Of a DNA stretch of 52,590 nt, positions 17,167-27,325 are shown one piece after another (position 1 is the first letter of the stretch; each line of letters starts with the position of its first letter). A program made the translations under genes and the position numbers. The notes beneath the pieces are model-generated. The model was not told the origin of the DNA, ran no database searches, and saw only the letters and a list, made by a program, of their open reading frames with translations. Where the stretch lies: positions 1 through 52,590 of the forward strand of contig JANQPM010000028.1 in assembly GCA_028289465.1 (NCBI GenBank). Reading direction: 5' to 3'. The stretch comes from Lysobacterales bacterium (GTDB lineage: Bacteria > Pseudomonadota > Gammaproteobacteria > Xanthomonadales > SZUA-36).

Positions 17167-18330
17167 CTAGTCGGGACAGCGCACCGCCGGACGGTCCCTT
17201 GCAGAAAAATCGTCCTGGGAAAGGTGGTCCTGGGAAAAATCGTTCAGGGAAAACCGGTATACCCGGTCCGACACTTGCTGGTTTCGCAGCATACCGCCAA
17301 CGACATAGTAATCCCGGCCATCGAACAACAGGCTGCGGTGATCCATCGTTGCGACTTGCGCGACGCCGTCACAACGCCATAACGAGCTGGCAAAATCAAA
17401 GCTGAAAATCAGTCTGGCGGGTTCTGACGGCTCGCCGTTGTAACCGATGCCATCATAATTGTAAGGGTTGGTCGAACCGCCAACGAACACAAGCTTCCCG
17501 CGGCCGTCACCAGCTGCCGCCATCCGGTATCTTGCCGGGCCCGGATGGGCCGGCAGCGGCTGCCATTGAATGCGCCGGTAGTCCTGCTCGTTCACCTCGC
17601 CGAGCCAGCATTCACCGGACGGCAGAAACTCGCGCGGCTGGTCTGTTGACGTATAGCGGATTTTCACGCCGTCACAAATCACCATGCGCCGGTCCAGCAT
17701 GCCGCCGGCGTGGCCGAATACCGGCTCGCCGGGAAACGGCGTCGCCTGGGCCCAGCGGTTCTGCTGCGTATCGAATACCTGAACCAGGTTGACATTGCCG
17801 ACGTCATGCCAGCCGCTGACCAGGTAGATATAGCGATCGCGGTAGACCAGCGCGACCGCATCGTCCACCGGCACCGGCATCGGAGACAAGGCGTCGTACC
17901 GGTCGGGCTGCAGCGCATTCACGCGGTAGATTTCGGGGGTCGAAAGCTCACCGCCATCCTTTGCGACGGTATACCCGCCGATTAAGTAGATCGCATCGCC
18001 GACGCGAACGGCCACCGAGGCCAGCCGACCTTGCTCGCCCGGCACTGCCGGCAGGTACTGCCAGGCGTTCTGACCGGCGGTATAGCTCGCAGCCTGCCGG
18101 GTGATGTCCTGCCAGCCTTTGGCCTGGCCCAAACCGAGAAAGCTGAACAGTCTGACCTGTCCCGCCCGGGTATGGATGGCTACCGCATTGTTGCTGACCG
18201 GCGCCGGCAGCGACGAATGGTGCTCGAACGGAATAACCGGCAGCGGTGCGGATTCCGGTATTGCACAGGACGAGCCCAGCAGGCCGAATCCGGCCGCCAT
18301 CAGCAGCTTGCCGATCGCACACCGGATCAT
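17167..18330 (-). CDS. Kelch-repeat (beta-propeller) lipoprotein
   Basis: A protein of 387 residues. The N-terminus is a lipoprotein signal with LLGSSC at the lipobox. The mature part contains about five or six Kelch-type blades, seen as repeated 'R.G..IYLIGG', 'RYIYLVSGW', 'KLVFVGGSTN' and 'DYYVVGGM' strands followed by 'W....P.P' segments. It resembles galactose-oxidase-like or NanM-like propellers, but no catalytic set is clear, so the function is unknown; surface or periplasmic binding is possible. The C-terminal tail has a short repeated pattern (FSLNDFSQD, LSQDDFSAR) encoded by imperfect 12-15-bp DNA repeats near 17204-17250. Its ATG overlaps the glutaredoxin-like stop (ATGA), so the two are co-transcribed. 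Confidence 0.8.
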   Translation of the reverse strand: MIRCAIGKLLMAAGFGLLGSSCAIPESAPLPVIPFEHHSSLPAPVSNNAVAIHTRAGQVRLFSFLGLGQAKGWQDITRQAASYTAGQNAWQYLPAVPGEQGRLASVAVRVGDAIYLIGGYTVAKDGGELSTPEIYRVNALQPDRYDALSPMPVPVDDAVALVYRDRYIYLVSGWHDVGNVNLVQVFDTQQNRWAQATPFPGEPVFGHAGGMLDRRMVICDGVKIRYTSTDQPREFLPSGECWLGEVNEQDYRRIQWQPLPAHPGPARYRMAAAGDGRGKLVFVGGSTNPYNYDGIGYNGEPSEPARLIFSFDFASSLWRCDGVAQVATMDHRSLLFDGRDYYVVGGMLRNQQVSDRVYRFSLNDFSQDHLSQDDFSARDRPAVRCPD

Positions 18331-18563
18331 CGCAGCCAGTCCGTCAGCCGGTCGAGATCGAACGGCCAGTCCAGACTCTTGCCGCGTTCGGCGTCATAGA
18401 GCACCGGAATGCGCTCGCCGTATTGCCGGATCAGCGCGAGATCGCATTCGATATCGGTGACCGTCACCTGAGCGGCCAGGCCGGCGGACGTCAACAAATC
18501 CTGCGCCAGTTCGCAGAGATGGCAATCGGGGCGTGTATATAACTTGTAGTTATCGCTAGGCAT
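18327..18563 (-). CDS. Glutaredoxin-like (DUF836-type) small thioredoxin-fold protein
   Basis: A protein of 78 residues. It starts [19 protein letters not shown], the beta-alpha start of a thioredoxin fold with a CxxC motif (CHLC, about residues 14-17). A cis-Pro-like RIPVLYD follows around 51-57, and the helix ends at [10 protein letters not shown]. This is the short glutaredoxin-like family common in gammaproteobacteria, whose substrates are unknown. It is translationally coupled by a 4-base overlap to the Kelch lipoprotein gene. It is divergent from sdaA, with 75 bases between the starts. Confidence 0.85.
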   Translation of the reverse strand: MPSDNYKLYTRPDCHLCELAQDLLTSAGLAAQVTVTDIECDLALIRQYGERIPVLYDAERGKSLDWPFDLDRLTDWLR

Positions 18564-18638
18564 TTTTCATTCGGCAAGGGTGAAACCAGGCAACAGTCAG
18601 AGTACACTCACCGAAAATTTCTGCAACGGTGTCAGTAC

Positions 18639-20018
<1,380 letters not shown>

Positions 20019-20090
20019 TCGCGACAGGCGGAATCGCGCCCGGTAAACGCTAGTAGCGACATGCCCCATGCTCCGTGTAACAGGGGGCCA

Positions 20091-20120
20091 GGGTTAAAAA
20101 GGGTTAAAAAGGGTTAAAGA
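20091..20120. repeat. Three tandem 10-bp repeats
   Basis: GGGTTAAAAA occurs twice and is followed by GGGTTAAAGA, back to back, in the 272-base gap between sdaA and the LtaS-like gene. It is A-rich in a GC-rich background. No known function; it could be a protein-binding array or a slippage tract. The rest of this gap holds no gene that I can see. Confidence 0.75.
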
Positions 20121-20290
20121 GGCTTGCGAAGCGATCGCGACAGGCCATACTATCGGTCGTCAGGTACGATTTACTGAGCAGTTCCGACAGATTCGTCTGC
20201 GGCAGCAGTCCGGGCATTAGGGGATTCAGACCAGATTCATTGTCACCGGTCCAAAACGGACTCTGAAGTGATAAGCAGGGATTGGCTATC

Positions 20291-22552
20291 GTGACACAAT
20301 GGAAATCAACGTTACAGCTACCTTTGATGAGCTGGCTGATGAACTGGCTGGTTTGCGGACTGCTGCTGTCAGCGCCGGTTTTTTATGTCGCTCTGGTTTC
20401 TTCCGAACAGACAAACCCGGGGCTGATCGCATTGTCTGCATTCGGTATTGCCGGTATCTATGCCTTACTGGCCCAAGCCGCATTTAAATGGTCGCGCATT
20501 GCAGGCCTTGCCGTAGTTGCCGTTTTTATCGGCGCGTTATCCGTCCGCCTGGTATACGCACTGCTGATCCATTTCAGCGGCAACGGGTTCACCGATGAGG
20601 TGTTCTTCCATATCGAACCCACCTCGTTCCGGATCGCATGGCAGCAGTACGGCCCGGCATTTATCGTCGCGTTGCTCTGCGCGGTGCTGCTGATGGCATT
20701 GATAGGCCGGCTGGCCAGACCCGTTCGAATACGCGGCTATGCATTGATCGCGTCAATCAGTGTGCTGGCCGGTCTGAGTTGGTTCAGCCGCGCGGCAAGC
20801 CCGGAATATTTAATGCTTGCCGGCTATCGGCATTACCAGCTTTTGTCGCAACCGGTCAGCTTCGATAAAAAAACCCTGGAGACACTGGCGTCGATACCCT
20901 CGTTTGCACCACTGAAAGTACATAAATGGGGTGTCGAAGCCGAGGCGCCGAACGCCAGGAATCTGATCCTGGTCTATCTGGAATCGTTCAACTACGGCCT
21001 GACCCGTCACCCCGACTACCCCGGCCTGACACCGAATCTTAACCGGCTGATGGGTCAGCACCGCTCCCTGCATCCCAACTATTCTTCGTCCTACGTCACC
21101 ATAGAGGGCATCGTAAACAGCCAGTGCGGAACCATCACCACGATGAACCGCGGGAACAACTCGTTCATGGGCGAGCGTGGCGCATTGCCGATGTGGCCTT
21201 GTCTCGGCGACGTGCTGGGCCGGGCCGGCTACCGGCAGATCTACCTCGGCGGCGCGGTAACGGCGTTCGCCGGTAAAGGCGAGTTCTTGAAAAGCCATGG
21301 CTATCACGATGTTTACGGCTGGGAATACTGGGAACAGCAAGGCCACAAACTGATCGGTGATTCCTGGGGCCTGCCCGATAGCGAGTTATTCGATCAGGCT
21401 GTGCGGACCATCGCGCAGCTAAGACAACGCCCGCCCTACAACCTGACCCTGCTGACCCTGGGCACTCATATCCCCGGCTACCAGTACCGGGGCTGTTCCG
21501 ACTATGCGCCTAATGCGGACCGGTTCGTCAACGCGATCCACTGCACCGATTACCTGGTCGGCAAATTTGTCGACGATTTGACCGGTCGCGGTTTACTGGA
21601 TGACCGGACTTTGCTGGTAATCACCGGCGATCACGGTATTTTCCCGACCCCGGATATGAAGCGCCTGTTTGGCGATCTGGTAGACGACCGCCGCCTGCTT
21701 ACTGTTGTTATCGGCAAGCCTTTCGAGAAAAATCTGCCGGCCGCGGATTCGATTCCAATGGCCAGCTATGACCTGACGCCGACCCTGCTGGACTTGCTGG
21801 GCGTGGAGCATAATGCCAGTTTTGCATTCGGGCGCTCGATCCTGTCATCCGAGCATGATCCGGGCTACATGACGACCCGTTTCGGCGACTATCAGGATGG
21901 GAAATACATTAAAAACAACTCGACCATCTGCACCGATGCGACCGCAGCCACGGACCTTGAGCCGCCTTTCAGCGCCTGCGATAAACGCCGGCTGTTAAAC
22001 GCGCTGGCAAGCTACCAATACACGCTGAACCGCCCTGAGAGCCGAAGCGCCGAATTATGCAACCATCGCCAGTTGATCGATATCGAGATTTCCGATACTG
22101 CCGAAGCACCGATCAGCGTCCGCTATCACGGCAAGGATCTGAGCGGAAGCTTCGCCCATGAAGGCTACTATCAGAAAAACCTGAAACACGGAGCCTACCT
22201 GCTGCTGGCCAGCAGCCGGTCGGTATTGGCCGAACAATTGTATTTTCGACTGGAAAACGCCGCGGAACGGGAAAATCTGCTGAATATACTGAACGCCGCG
22301 GCCGGCACTCAGTTAACGGCCTTGGCCGTCAAAACGGATTCGCCTGACGATATTCCAGTCCCGGTCCGGGAATATTTCGCCGACGCCGGCCTGCCGCTGC
22401 GCGATTCGACTCAGTCGCTGGCGCTGATTGCGCTGGGCTCGATCAGCAAAAAGACCGCACTGCTAAAGCAGGTCGATGCCAGGCGTGCGCTCAGCGTCAG
22501 GCTGAATCCTGACCAGTGCAACGACTGGCTGGCAATGCTGGATCAAAATTAA
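20291..22552 (+). CDS. LtaS/OpgB-like membrane phosphotransferase (sulfatase fold)
   Basis: A protein of about 753 residues. The N-terminal 170 residues contain about five membrane helices. A periplasmic alkaline-phosphatase/sulfatase-fold domain follows: LVYLESFNYG (metal ligand Glu231), SYVTIEGIVNSQCG (nucleophile Thr270), and ITGDHGIF (Asp447, His448). This set matches lipoteichoic acid synthase and OpgB-type phosphoglycerol transferases, which move phosphoglycerol from phosphatidylglycerol to a glycan; in a Gram-negative cell the acceptor would be periplasmic glucans or another envelope sugar. The C-terminal 200 residues are extra and less conserved. GTG 20291 was chosen because AGGGA lies 9 bases upstream; the open frame reaches a TTG at 20282. 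No glucan biosynthesis genes are adjacent. Confidence 0.82.
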   Translation: MTQWKSTLQLPLMSWLMNWLVCGLLLSAPVFYVALVSSEQTNPGLIALSAFGIAGIYALLAQAAFKWSRIAGLAVVAVFIGALSVRLVYALLIHFSGNGFTDEVFFHIEPTSFRIAWQQYGPAFIVALLCAVLLMALIGRLARPVRIRGYALIASISVLAGLSWFSRAASPEYLMLAGYRHYQLLSQPVSFDKKTLETLASIPSFAPLKVHKWGVEAEAPNARNLILVYLESFNYGLTRHPDYPGLTPNLNRLMGQHRSLHPNYSSSYVTIEGIVNSQCGTITTMNRGNNSFMGERGALPMWPCLGDVLGRAGYRQIYLGGAVTAFAGKGEFLKSHGYHDVYGWEYWEQQGHKLIGDSWGLPDSELFDQAVRTIAQLRQRPPYNLTLLTLGTHIPGYQYRGCSDYAPNADRFVNAIHCTDYLVGKFVDDLTGRGLLDDRTLLVITGDHGIFPTPDMKRLFGDLVDDRRLLTVVIGKPFEKNLPAADSIPMASYDLTPTLLDLLGVEHNASFAFGRSILSSEHDPGYMTTRFGDYQDGKYIKNNSTICTDATAATDLEPPFSACDKRRLLNALASYQYTLNRPESRSAELCNHRQLIDIEISDTAEAPISVRYHGKDLSGSFAHEGYYQKNLKHGAYLLLASSRSVLAEQLYFRLENAAERENLLNILNAAAGTQLTALAVKTDSPDDIPVPVREYFADAGLPLRDSTQSLALIALGSISKKTALLKQVDARRALSVRLNPDQCNDWLAMLDQN

Positions 22553-22600
22553 CGAATCTCGCCTTCGGATCGCCGCGACCCAACCGGCTGGCATTGCAAG

Positions 22601-22658
22601 AGCGCCTTCAGGCGCGAATGTCTTTCTGTAATCAAACCTCATCGCGCCTGAAGGCGCT
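22601..22658. repeat. REP-type inverted pair (REPIN-like)
   Basis: A perfect 17-bp inverted repeat, AGCGCCTTCAGGCGCGA at 22601-22617 and its complement at 22642-22658, separated by 24 bases, lies in the gap between the LtaS-like and M23 genes. Each arm is itself palindromic (GCGCCTTCAGGCGC), the usual design of REP elements. A related single unit is at 34406-34426. REP pairs of this kind are often moved by a RAYT transposase encoded elsewhere; none is in this window. Confidence 0.75.
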
Positions 22659-22804
22659 CCTATACAGCAGGGTACTTTCAGACCGCCGTTTCGAACTGCC
22701 GGATAGGCCCACATCGCCGGCACCCGCCCGGCGGATGCATTCGACCGCTTTTTCATGATTGTTTACGAACGGGGCCGGTCAAACCTGCGCTAGAATGACC
22801 GGCG

Positions 22805-23746
22805 ATGAGAAAAGTCGGCAAAATCCTGCTGCTGGTGATTCTGGTGTTGCTCGCAATCGCGATCTCCGCCAAGCAGCTCTATAAGTGGAAGGACGAGGAC
22901 GGCGTCTGGCATTTCTCCGATAAAAAACCGGCGACCGACCAGCCGGTTGAATCGCGACCGATGGAGGTTGAACCCAGGCCGCTGCTGGAAATGCACCGGC
23001 AAGGCGAAGACGCACGTCCCGAATACCGCTTCGTCAACAATCTGTACGGTCCGATGGAAGTCGAGGTCAGCCTGCCGGAAGCCGATAATATTCGTACCCA
23101 TCCGCCGCTGCCCCGGCGTTTCGTGCTGGAAGAGCGGCAGGAAAAAGTGCTGGTCAGAATGGAAGCGGCAAACCCGAACGCCGCCTGGTCGTTCAGGATC
23201 GGTTCGCGCTTCGTTCCCGGGTGGCCCGGCGCCGAACACCTGGACAGCTTTCAATATCTGCCGCCTTTTCCAGCCGGAGACCGGTATCCGATCAGCCAGG
23301 GGTTTAACGGCCAGCAGACCCATACCGACGACGATTCGCGCTACGCAGTCGATATCGTGATGCCGATCGGCACGCCGGTACTGGCTGCGCGCGACGGCGT
23401 GGTCATGGACGTCGAAGACGATTTCTTTCGCGGCGGTACCGACCTGCAGCGTTATGCCAGCAAGGCCAATGTAGTTCGCATACTGCACGAGGACGGCAGC
23501 ATGGCGGTCTACGCGCATTTAAAGCTGGACAGCATACGGGTGCGGCCCGGTAACGGGGTTTTGATGGGCGAGCAGATCGCCGAGTCCGGCAATACCGGGT
23601 ACAGTTCGGGCCCGCATCTGCACTTTGCCATCCAACGCAACGCCGGCATGAAACTGGAATCTGTGCCGTTTGTGTTTGCCCGGCGTGACGGAAGCGCCAT
23701 CAGGCCGGACCGGCCGATGCCGCTTGACGGTGTACCACTGCGATAA
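22805..23746 (+). CDS. M23-family (LytM) metallopeptidase with DUF4124-like N-terminus
   Basis: A protein of 313 residues. An N-terminal hydrophobic helix (ILLLVILVLLAIAIS) acts as signal or anchor. It is followed by a DUF4124-like motif (QLYKWKDEDGVWHFSDKKP, about 25-43) and, at about 165-285, an M23 peptidase domain: Gly-Gln-Gln-Thr-His...YAVDIVMPIGTPVLAARDG, VYAHL, and GPHLHF with His271 and His273 as zinc ligands. Such enzymes cut peptidoglycan cross-links in the periplasm or activate amidases. Between the His and Asp ligands of the first motif are eight residues, longer than the classical HxxxD spacing but seen in this subfamily. The start lies just after a TAGAAT box at 22791-22796. It appears monocistronic. 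Confidence 0.88.
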   Translation: MRKVGKILLLVILVLLAIAISAKQLYKWKDEDGVWHFSDKKPATDQPVESRPMEVEPRPLLEMHRQGEDARPEYRFVNNLYGPMEVEVSLPEADNIRTHPPLPRRFVLEERQEKVLVRMEAANPNAAWSFRIGSRFVPGWPGAEHLDSFQYLPPFPAGDRYPISQGFNGQQTHTDDDSRYAVDIVMPIGTPVLAARDGVVMDVEDDFFRGGTDLQRYASKANVVRILHEDGSMAVYAHLKLDSIRVRPGNGVLMGEQIAESGNTGYSSGPHLHFAIQRNAGMKLESVPFVFARRDGSAIRPDRPMPLDGVPLR

Positions 23747-23760
23747 GTCCGGCAGCATAA

Positions 23761-24193
23761 GGAGCCGCAGGCGACCCGCCGGAGCGGGCACCGTGAAGCA
23801 CGGCTTGCTCTCCCGGTTAGGTGAGCGAGCAGCACGAGCGGCACCAGAGGGATCGTGCGTTAGTTGCATGTCGTAGCCCCGGCTGGACAGTCTGGCGGCT
23901 TTCCAAAGGAAAGAAGCCAGACTGGAAAATCGTTGGGGCGTGCGGTTGCGGTTTTCGCCGTCACGCGCTTAACGGTTCCCTCAGAAGGCTTCTTCGCTAT
24001 AGCGAAACCGCAGCGCAGGTGACTTGGCCGGCGGTTTTGCCAACGGCAAAGAAGCTGGCCAGCAGGCACCGTTAAGCGCGTCTGACTCCACCTGCACGCG
24101 CTTAACGGCTGCGCCAGAAGGCTTCTTCACTGTCGTGAAACCGCCATCCGGCTTCGCCTACGCTACGAAAGAAGTGGGCGCTAGACTCCTTTT
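23761..24193. repeat. Mosaic intergenic repeat, largest copy (site R1)
   Basis: This 497-base gap before prfC holds no gene. It is built of repeat modules: A, GGAGCCGCAGGCGACCC and continuing (23761-23789); B, GTGAGCGAGCAGCACGAGCG and continuing to 23874; C, GGTTGCGGTTTTCG (23944-23957); three copies of CGCGCTTAACGG in both orientations (23964, 24069 inverted, 24097); and a closing GAAAGAAGTGGGCGC stretch before CTAGACTCC. Four hairpins of one design are visible at 23889-23923, about 23982-24009, 24024-24062 and 24114-24151. Modules recur at 28677, 34451, 38696 and 47182. Confidence 0.85.
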
Positions 24194-24243
24194 TCTGCCT
24201 GTTGATTTGATAGAATGCACGGTCTTTTGACCGCGCATACGCC

Positions 24244-25848
24244 ATGAGCCAGGACCGAAAACAACTCGAACGAGAACTGCAACGTCGCCGGACCTTTGCA
24301 ATTATTTCGCATCCCGATGCCGGCAAGACCACCCTGACCGAAAAACTGCTGCTGTTCGGCGGCGCGATTCAAATGGCAGGCGCCGTCAAAGCCAAGAAAG
24401 CCGCCCGCCATGCCACTTCCGACTGGATGAAGCTGGAACAGGAACGCGGCATTTCTGTGACCAGTTCGGTAATGCAGTTCAAATACCGCGACTACATCGT
24501 GAACCTGCTCGATACTCCCGGCCACGCGGACTTCTCCGAGGATACCTATCGCACACTGACCGCGGTGGACTCAGCGCTGATGGTCATCGACTGCGCCAAA
24601 GGCGTGGAAGCGCGGACCATCAAGCTGATGGAAGTCTGCCGGCTGCGCACCACGCCGATTTTCACCTTTATTAACAAGCTCGACCGCGAGGGCCGGGATC
24701 CGATCGAGCTGCTGGACGAAGTGGAGTCGATTCTCAACATTCAATGCGCGCCGATAACCTGGCCTATCGGCATGGGACAGCGCTTAAAAGGCGTCTACCA
24801 TATTCCGGACGACAGCGTGCACTTGTACGAACATGGGAAAAACTACGTGACCCAGCAGGCCCGCCTGATTCAGGGCCTGGATAACCCGGAGCTGGACCAT
24901 GCGCTCGGCGACGCGGCGGCCGAGCTGCGCGAAGAGATCGAACTGGTCAGGGGCGCCAGCCATGAATTCGACCCCGCCCGGTACCTCAGCGGCAAGCAGA
25001 CACCGGTGTTTTTCGGGTCCGCGATCAATAACTTCGGAGTCACGCCGCTGCTGGACGCGTTCGTCGCCAATGCGCCGCCGCCGCAGCCCCGCGATACCAC
25101 TACCCGCGCCGTTTCCAGCATGGAGGCCAAGCTGGCCGGTTTCGTCTTCAAGATTCAGGCCAATATGGACCCGGCACACCGCGACCGGGTCGCGTTTATG
25201 CGCATCTGTTCCGGCAGCTTTGAAAACGGCATGAAAATGCATCATGTCCGGCTCGGCAAGGATATCAAGATTGCCAATGCGCTGACTTTCATGGCACAGG
25301 ACCGGGGGCACGTAGAGCGGGCCTGGCCGGGAGACATTGTCGGCCTGCACAATCACGGCACCATCTGTATCGGCGATACCTTCACCGAAGGCGAGGCCCT
25401 GCAGTTCACCGGTATCCCGAACTTTGCGCCGGAGCTGTTCCGGCGCGCGCGCCTGAAAGATCCGCTGAAACTGAAACAATTGCAAAAAGGACTGGAACAG
25501 CTCTCAGAGGAAGGAGCCACCCAGTTTTTCAAACCGTTAATCGGAAATGAGCTGATTCTCGGCGCGGTAGGCGTGCTACAGTTTGACGTCGTGGCCTACC
25601 GGCTCAAGAACGAATACAACGTACAGGCGCTATTTGAGAACGTGAACGTCCAAACCGCGCGCTGGATTCACTGCGAGGACGATCAATTGCTCAACGATTT
25701 CAAGCGTCAGCACCAGGCTCAGCTCGCGATAGACAACGCGCGGCAACTGGTTTACCTGGCACCGAGCCGGGTCAACCTGCAGCTTACCGAAGAACGCTGG
25801 CCGAATATTCAGTTTTCCGCCACGCGCGAAAACCTGCTGTTCGCCTGA
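24244..25848 (+). CDS. prfC: Peptide chain release factor 3
   Basis: A protein of 534 residues, a translational GTPase that recycles RF1/RF2 after peptide release. G-domain motifs are complete: [15 protein letters not shown] (G1), ERGISVTSS (G2), [14 protein letters not shown] (G3), [12 protein letters not shown] (G4). The C-terminal EF-G-like domains follow, including RPxx-type [11 protein letters not shown] and [20 protein letters not shown]. Length fits the family. The preceding repeat region ends about 50 bases upstream, and a TAGAAT box at about 24210 could be the -10 element. The MATE transporter gene follows after 7 bases, so the two are probably co-transcribed. Confidence 0.97.
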   Translation: MSQDRKQLERELQRRRTFAIISHPDAGKTTLTEKLLLFGGAIQMAGAVKAKKAARHATSDWMKLEQERGISVTSSVMQFKYRDYIVNLLDTPGHADFSEDTYRTLTAVDSALMVIDCAKGVEARTIKLMEVCRLRTTPIFTFINKLDREGRDPIELLDEVESILNIQCAPITWPIGMGQRLKGVYHIPDDSVHLYEHGKNYVTQQARLIQGLDNPELDHALGDAAAELREEIELVRGASHEFDPARYLSGKQTPVFFGSAINNFGVTPLLDAFVANAPPPQPRDTTTRAVSSMEAKLAGFVFKIQANMDPAHRDRVAFMRICSGSFENGMKMHHVRLGKDIKIANALTFMAQDRGHVERAWPGDIVGLHNHGTICIGDTFTEGEALQFTGIPNFAPELFRRARLKDPLKLKQLQKGLEQLSEEGATQFFKPLIGNELILGAVGVLQFDVVAYRLKNEYNVQALFENVNVQTARWIHCEDDQLLNDFKRQHQAQLAIDNARQLVYLAPSRVNLQLTEERWPNIQFSATRENLLFA

Positions 25849-25855
25849 GCACCGT

Positions 25856-27214
25856 ATGGCGACGACCGCGTCCACCGCCAGACCCTGGTTTCCCGGCCGC
25901 GACCGGCGCGCCCAGATATGGGCTATTGCGCTGCCGATCATGGGCGGGATGCTGTCCCAGAACGTTTTGAACCTGGTCGATGCCGGCATGGTCGGCCGGC
26001 TCGGCGATACCGCGCTGGCAGCCGCAGGGCTCGGCAGTTTCGCCAACTATCTGGCCATTTCGTTTATTCTCGGACTGGCCACCGGCGTGCAGGCGCTGGC
26101 GGCCCGGCGGCTGGGCGAAGGCAAGACCGATGAGACGGCGATCCCGCTGAACGGCGGTCTGATGCTGGCACTGATGATCGGCGTCCCGCTGTCGCTGTTA
26201 CTGTACTGGCAGGCGCCAAATATCATGACGCTGCTGAACAGCGATCCGGCCGTCGTGGAACAAGGCACACCCTACTACCGTATGCGCCTGCTGGGGATGG
26301 TCGCCGTCGGTATGAATTTTTCGTTCCGCGGCTACTGGAGCGCCGTCCATCTGACCAGGCTGTACCTTCGCACCATCGTCGCGATGCACATTCTGAACGT
26401 GTTTCTGAACTGGGTGCTGATCTTCGGTAATCTGGGCGCGCCGGAAATGGGCGTGGTCGGGGCCGGTCTGGCAACCAGCATTTCCCTGATTTTCGGCACT
26501 TTCCTGTATTTTTATCTCGGTTGGAAACACGCCCGAAAGGCTGGTTTTATCGAGCGTTTGCCGTCCCGGCAGACCTTATGGGAGCAGCTCAAGCTGTCGC
26601 TGCCCAGCAGCCTGCAGCAATTGCTGTTCTCCGGCGGCATGGTGATGCTGCTGTGGATTCTCGGCCGTATCGGTACCCAGGAAGTGGCGGCCGCGCACGT
26701 GCTGATCACCTTCACTCTGGTTGCGATTCTGCCGGCCATGGGCATCGGCATTGCAGCGGCAACCCTGGTCGGCAATGCACTCGGCCGCGACGAGCCCGAA
26801 GACGCCCGCCAGTGGGGCTGGAACGCAGCGTCTCTGGCAGCGGTTTACGGCCTGATCATCGCCGTACTACTGTTCGCGCTGGGCGACCCGGTATTAAAAG
26901 TATTTCTGACCAATCCGGAAACTCACCACATCGCGCTGGTACCGCTGTACCTGATGGCCGCGGTACTGGTAATCGACCTGGCAGCGATGGTGATAATGAA
27001 CGCGCTGTTCGGCGCCGGCGATACCCGTACGCCGGCGATTATCTCCATCGTCGGCCAGTGGGCGATATTCCTGCCGCTGGCCTGGCTGGTCGGCCCGGTA
27101 CTGGGCTACGGGCTGACCGGCGTCTGGTTCGTGCAGGGCCTCTACCGGCTGGGCCAGGCCGTATTGCTGCTGGCTGCGTGGAAGAAAGGGCGCTGGGCCA
27201 AGATCAAGATTTAA
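25856..27214 (+). CDS. MATE-family multidrug efflux transporter (NorM-like)
   Basis: A protein of 452 residues with twelve predicted membrane helices arranged as two MATE repeats: the first begins IWAIALPIMGGMLSQNVLNLVDAGMVGRLGD, the second SLPSSLQQLLFSGGMVMLLWILGRIG with AAAHVLITFT. LFGAGDTRTPA near residue 385 is a conserved MATE signature. The protein should export cationic drugs or metabolites using a Na+ or H+ gradient; the substrate cannot be told from sequence. It follows prfC by 7 bases. Confidence 0.9.
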   Translation: MATTASTARPWFPGRDRRAQIWAIALPIMGGMLSQNVLNLVDAGMVGRLGDTALAAAGLGSFANYLAISFILGLATGVQALAARRLGEGKTDETAIPLNGGLMLALMIGVPLSLLLYWQAPNIMTLLNSDPAVVEQGTPYYRMRLLGMVAVGMNFSFRGYWSAVHLTRLYLRTIVAMHILNVFLNWVLIFGNLGAPEMGVVGAGLATSISLIFGTFLYFYLGWKHARKAGFIERLPSRQTLWEQLKLSLPSSLQQLLFSGGMVMLLWILGRIGTQEVAAAHVLITFTLVAILPAMGIGIAAATLVGNALGRDEPEDARQWGWNAASLAAVYGLIIAVLLFALGDPVLKVFLTNPETHHIALVPLYLMAAVLVIDLAAMVIMNALFGAGDTRTPAIISIVGQWAIFLPLAWLVGPVLGYGLTGVWFVQGLYRLGQAVLLLAAWKKGRWAKIKI

Positions 27215-27325
27215 CGGCCGGAATTCAAGCGCCTGTACTATTCCGCGCGCCATCGCAAATTCGCCAACGCCCGATAAACAAACTAGAATGCCAGGCGAAT
27301 AACAACAAAGGCAGAGGCCCGACAA

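Noticed and set aside
23761-24193. CRISPR array interpretation of the repeated intergenic modules
   Set aside because: The modules are unequal in length, inverted relative to each other and lack regular spacers; no cas gene is present.
23821-24230. Several short frames (60-85 codons) in the gap before prfC
   Set aside because: They arise from the mosaic repeat; similar translations appear at the other repeat sites, and they lack start signals.
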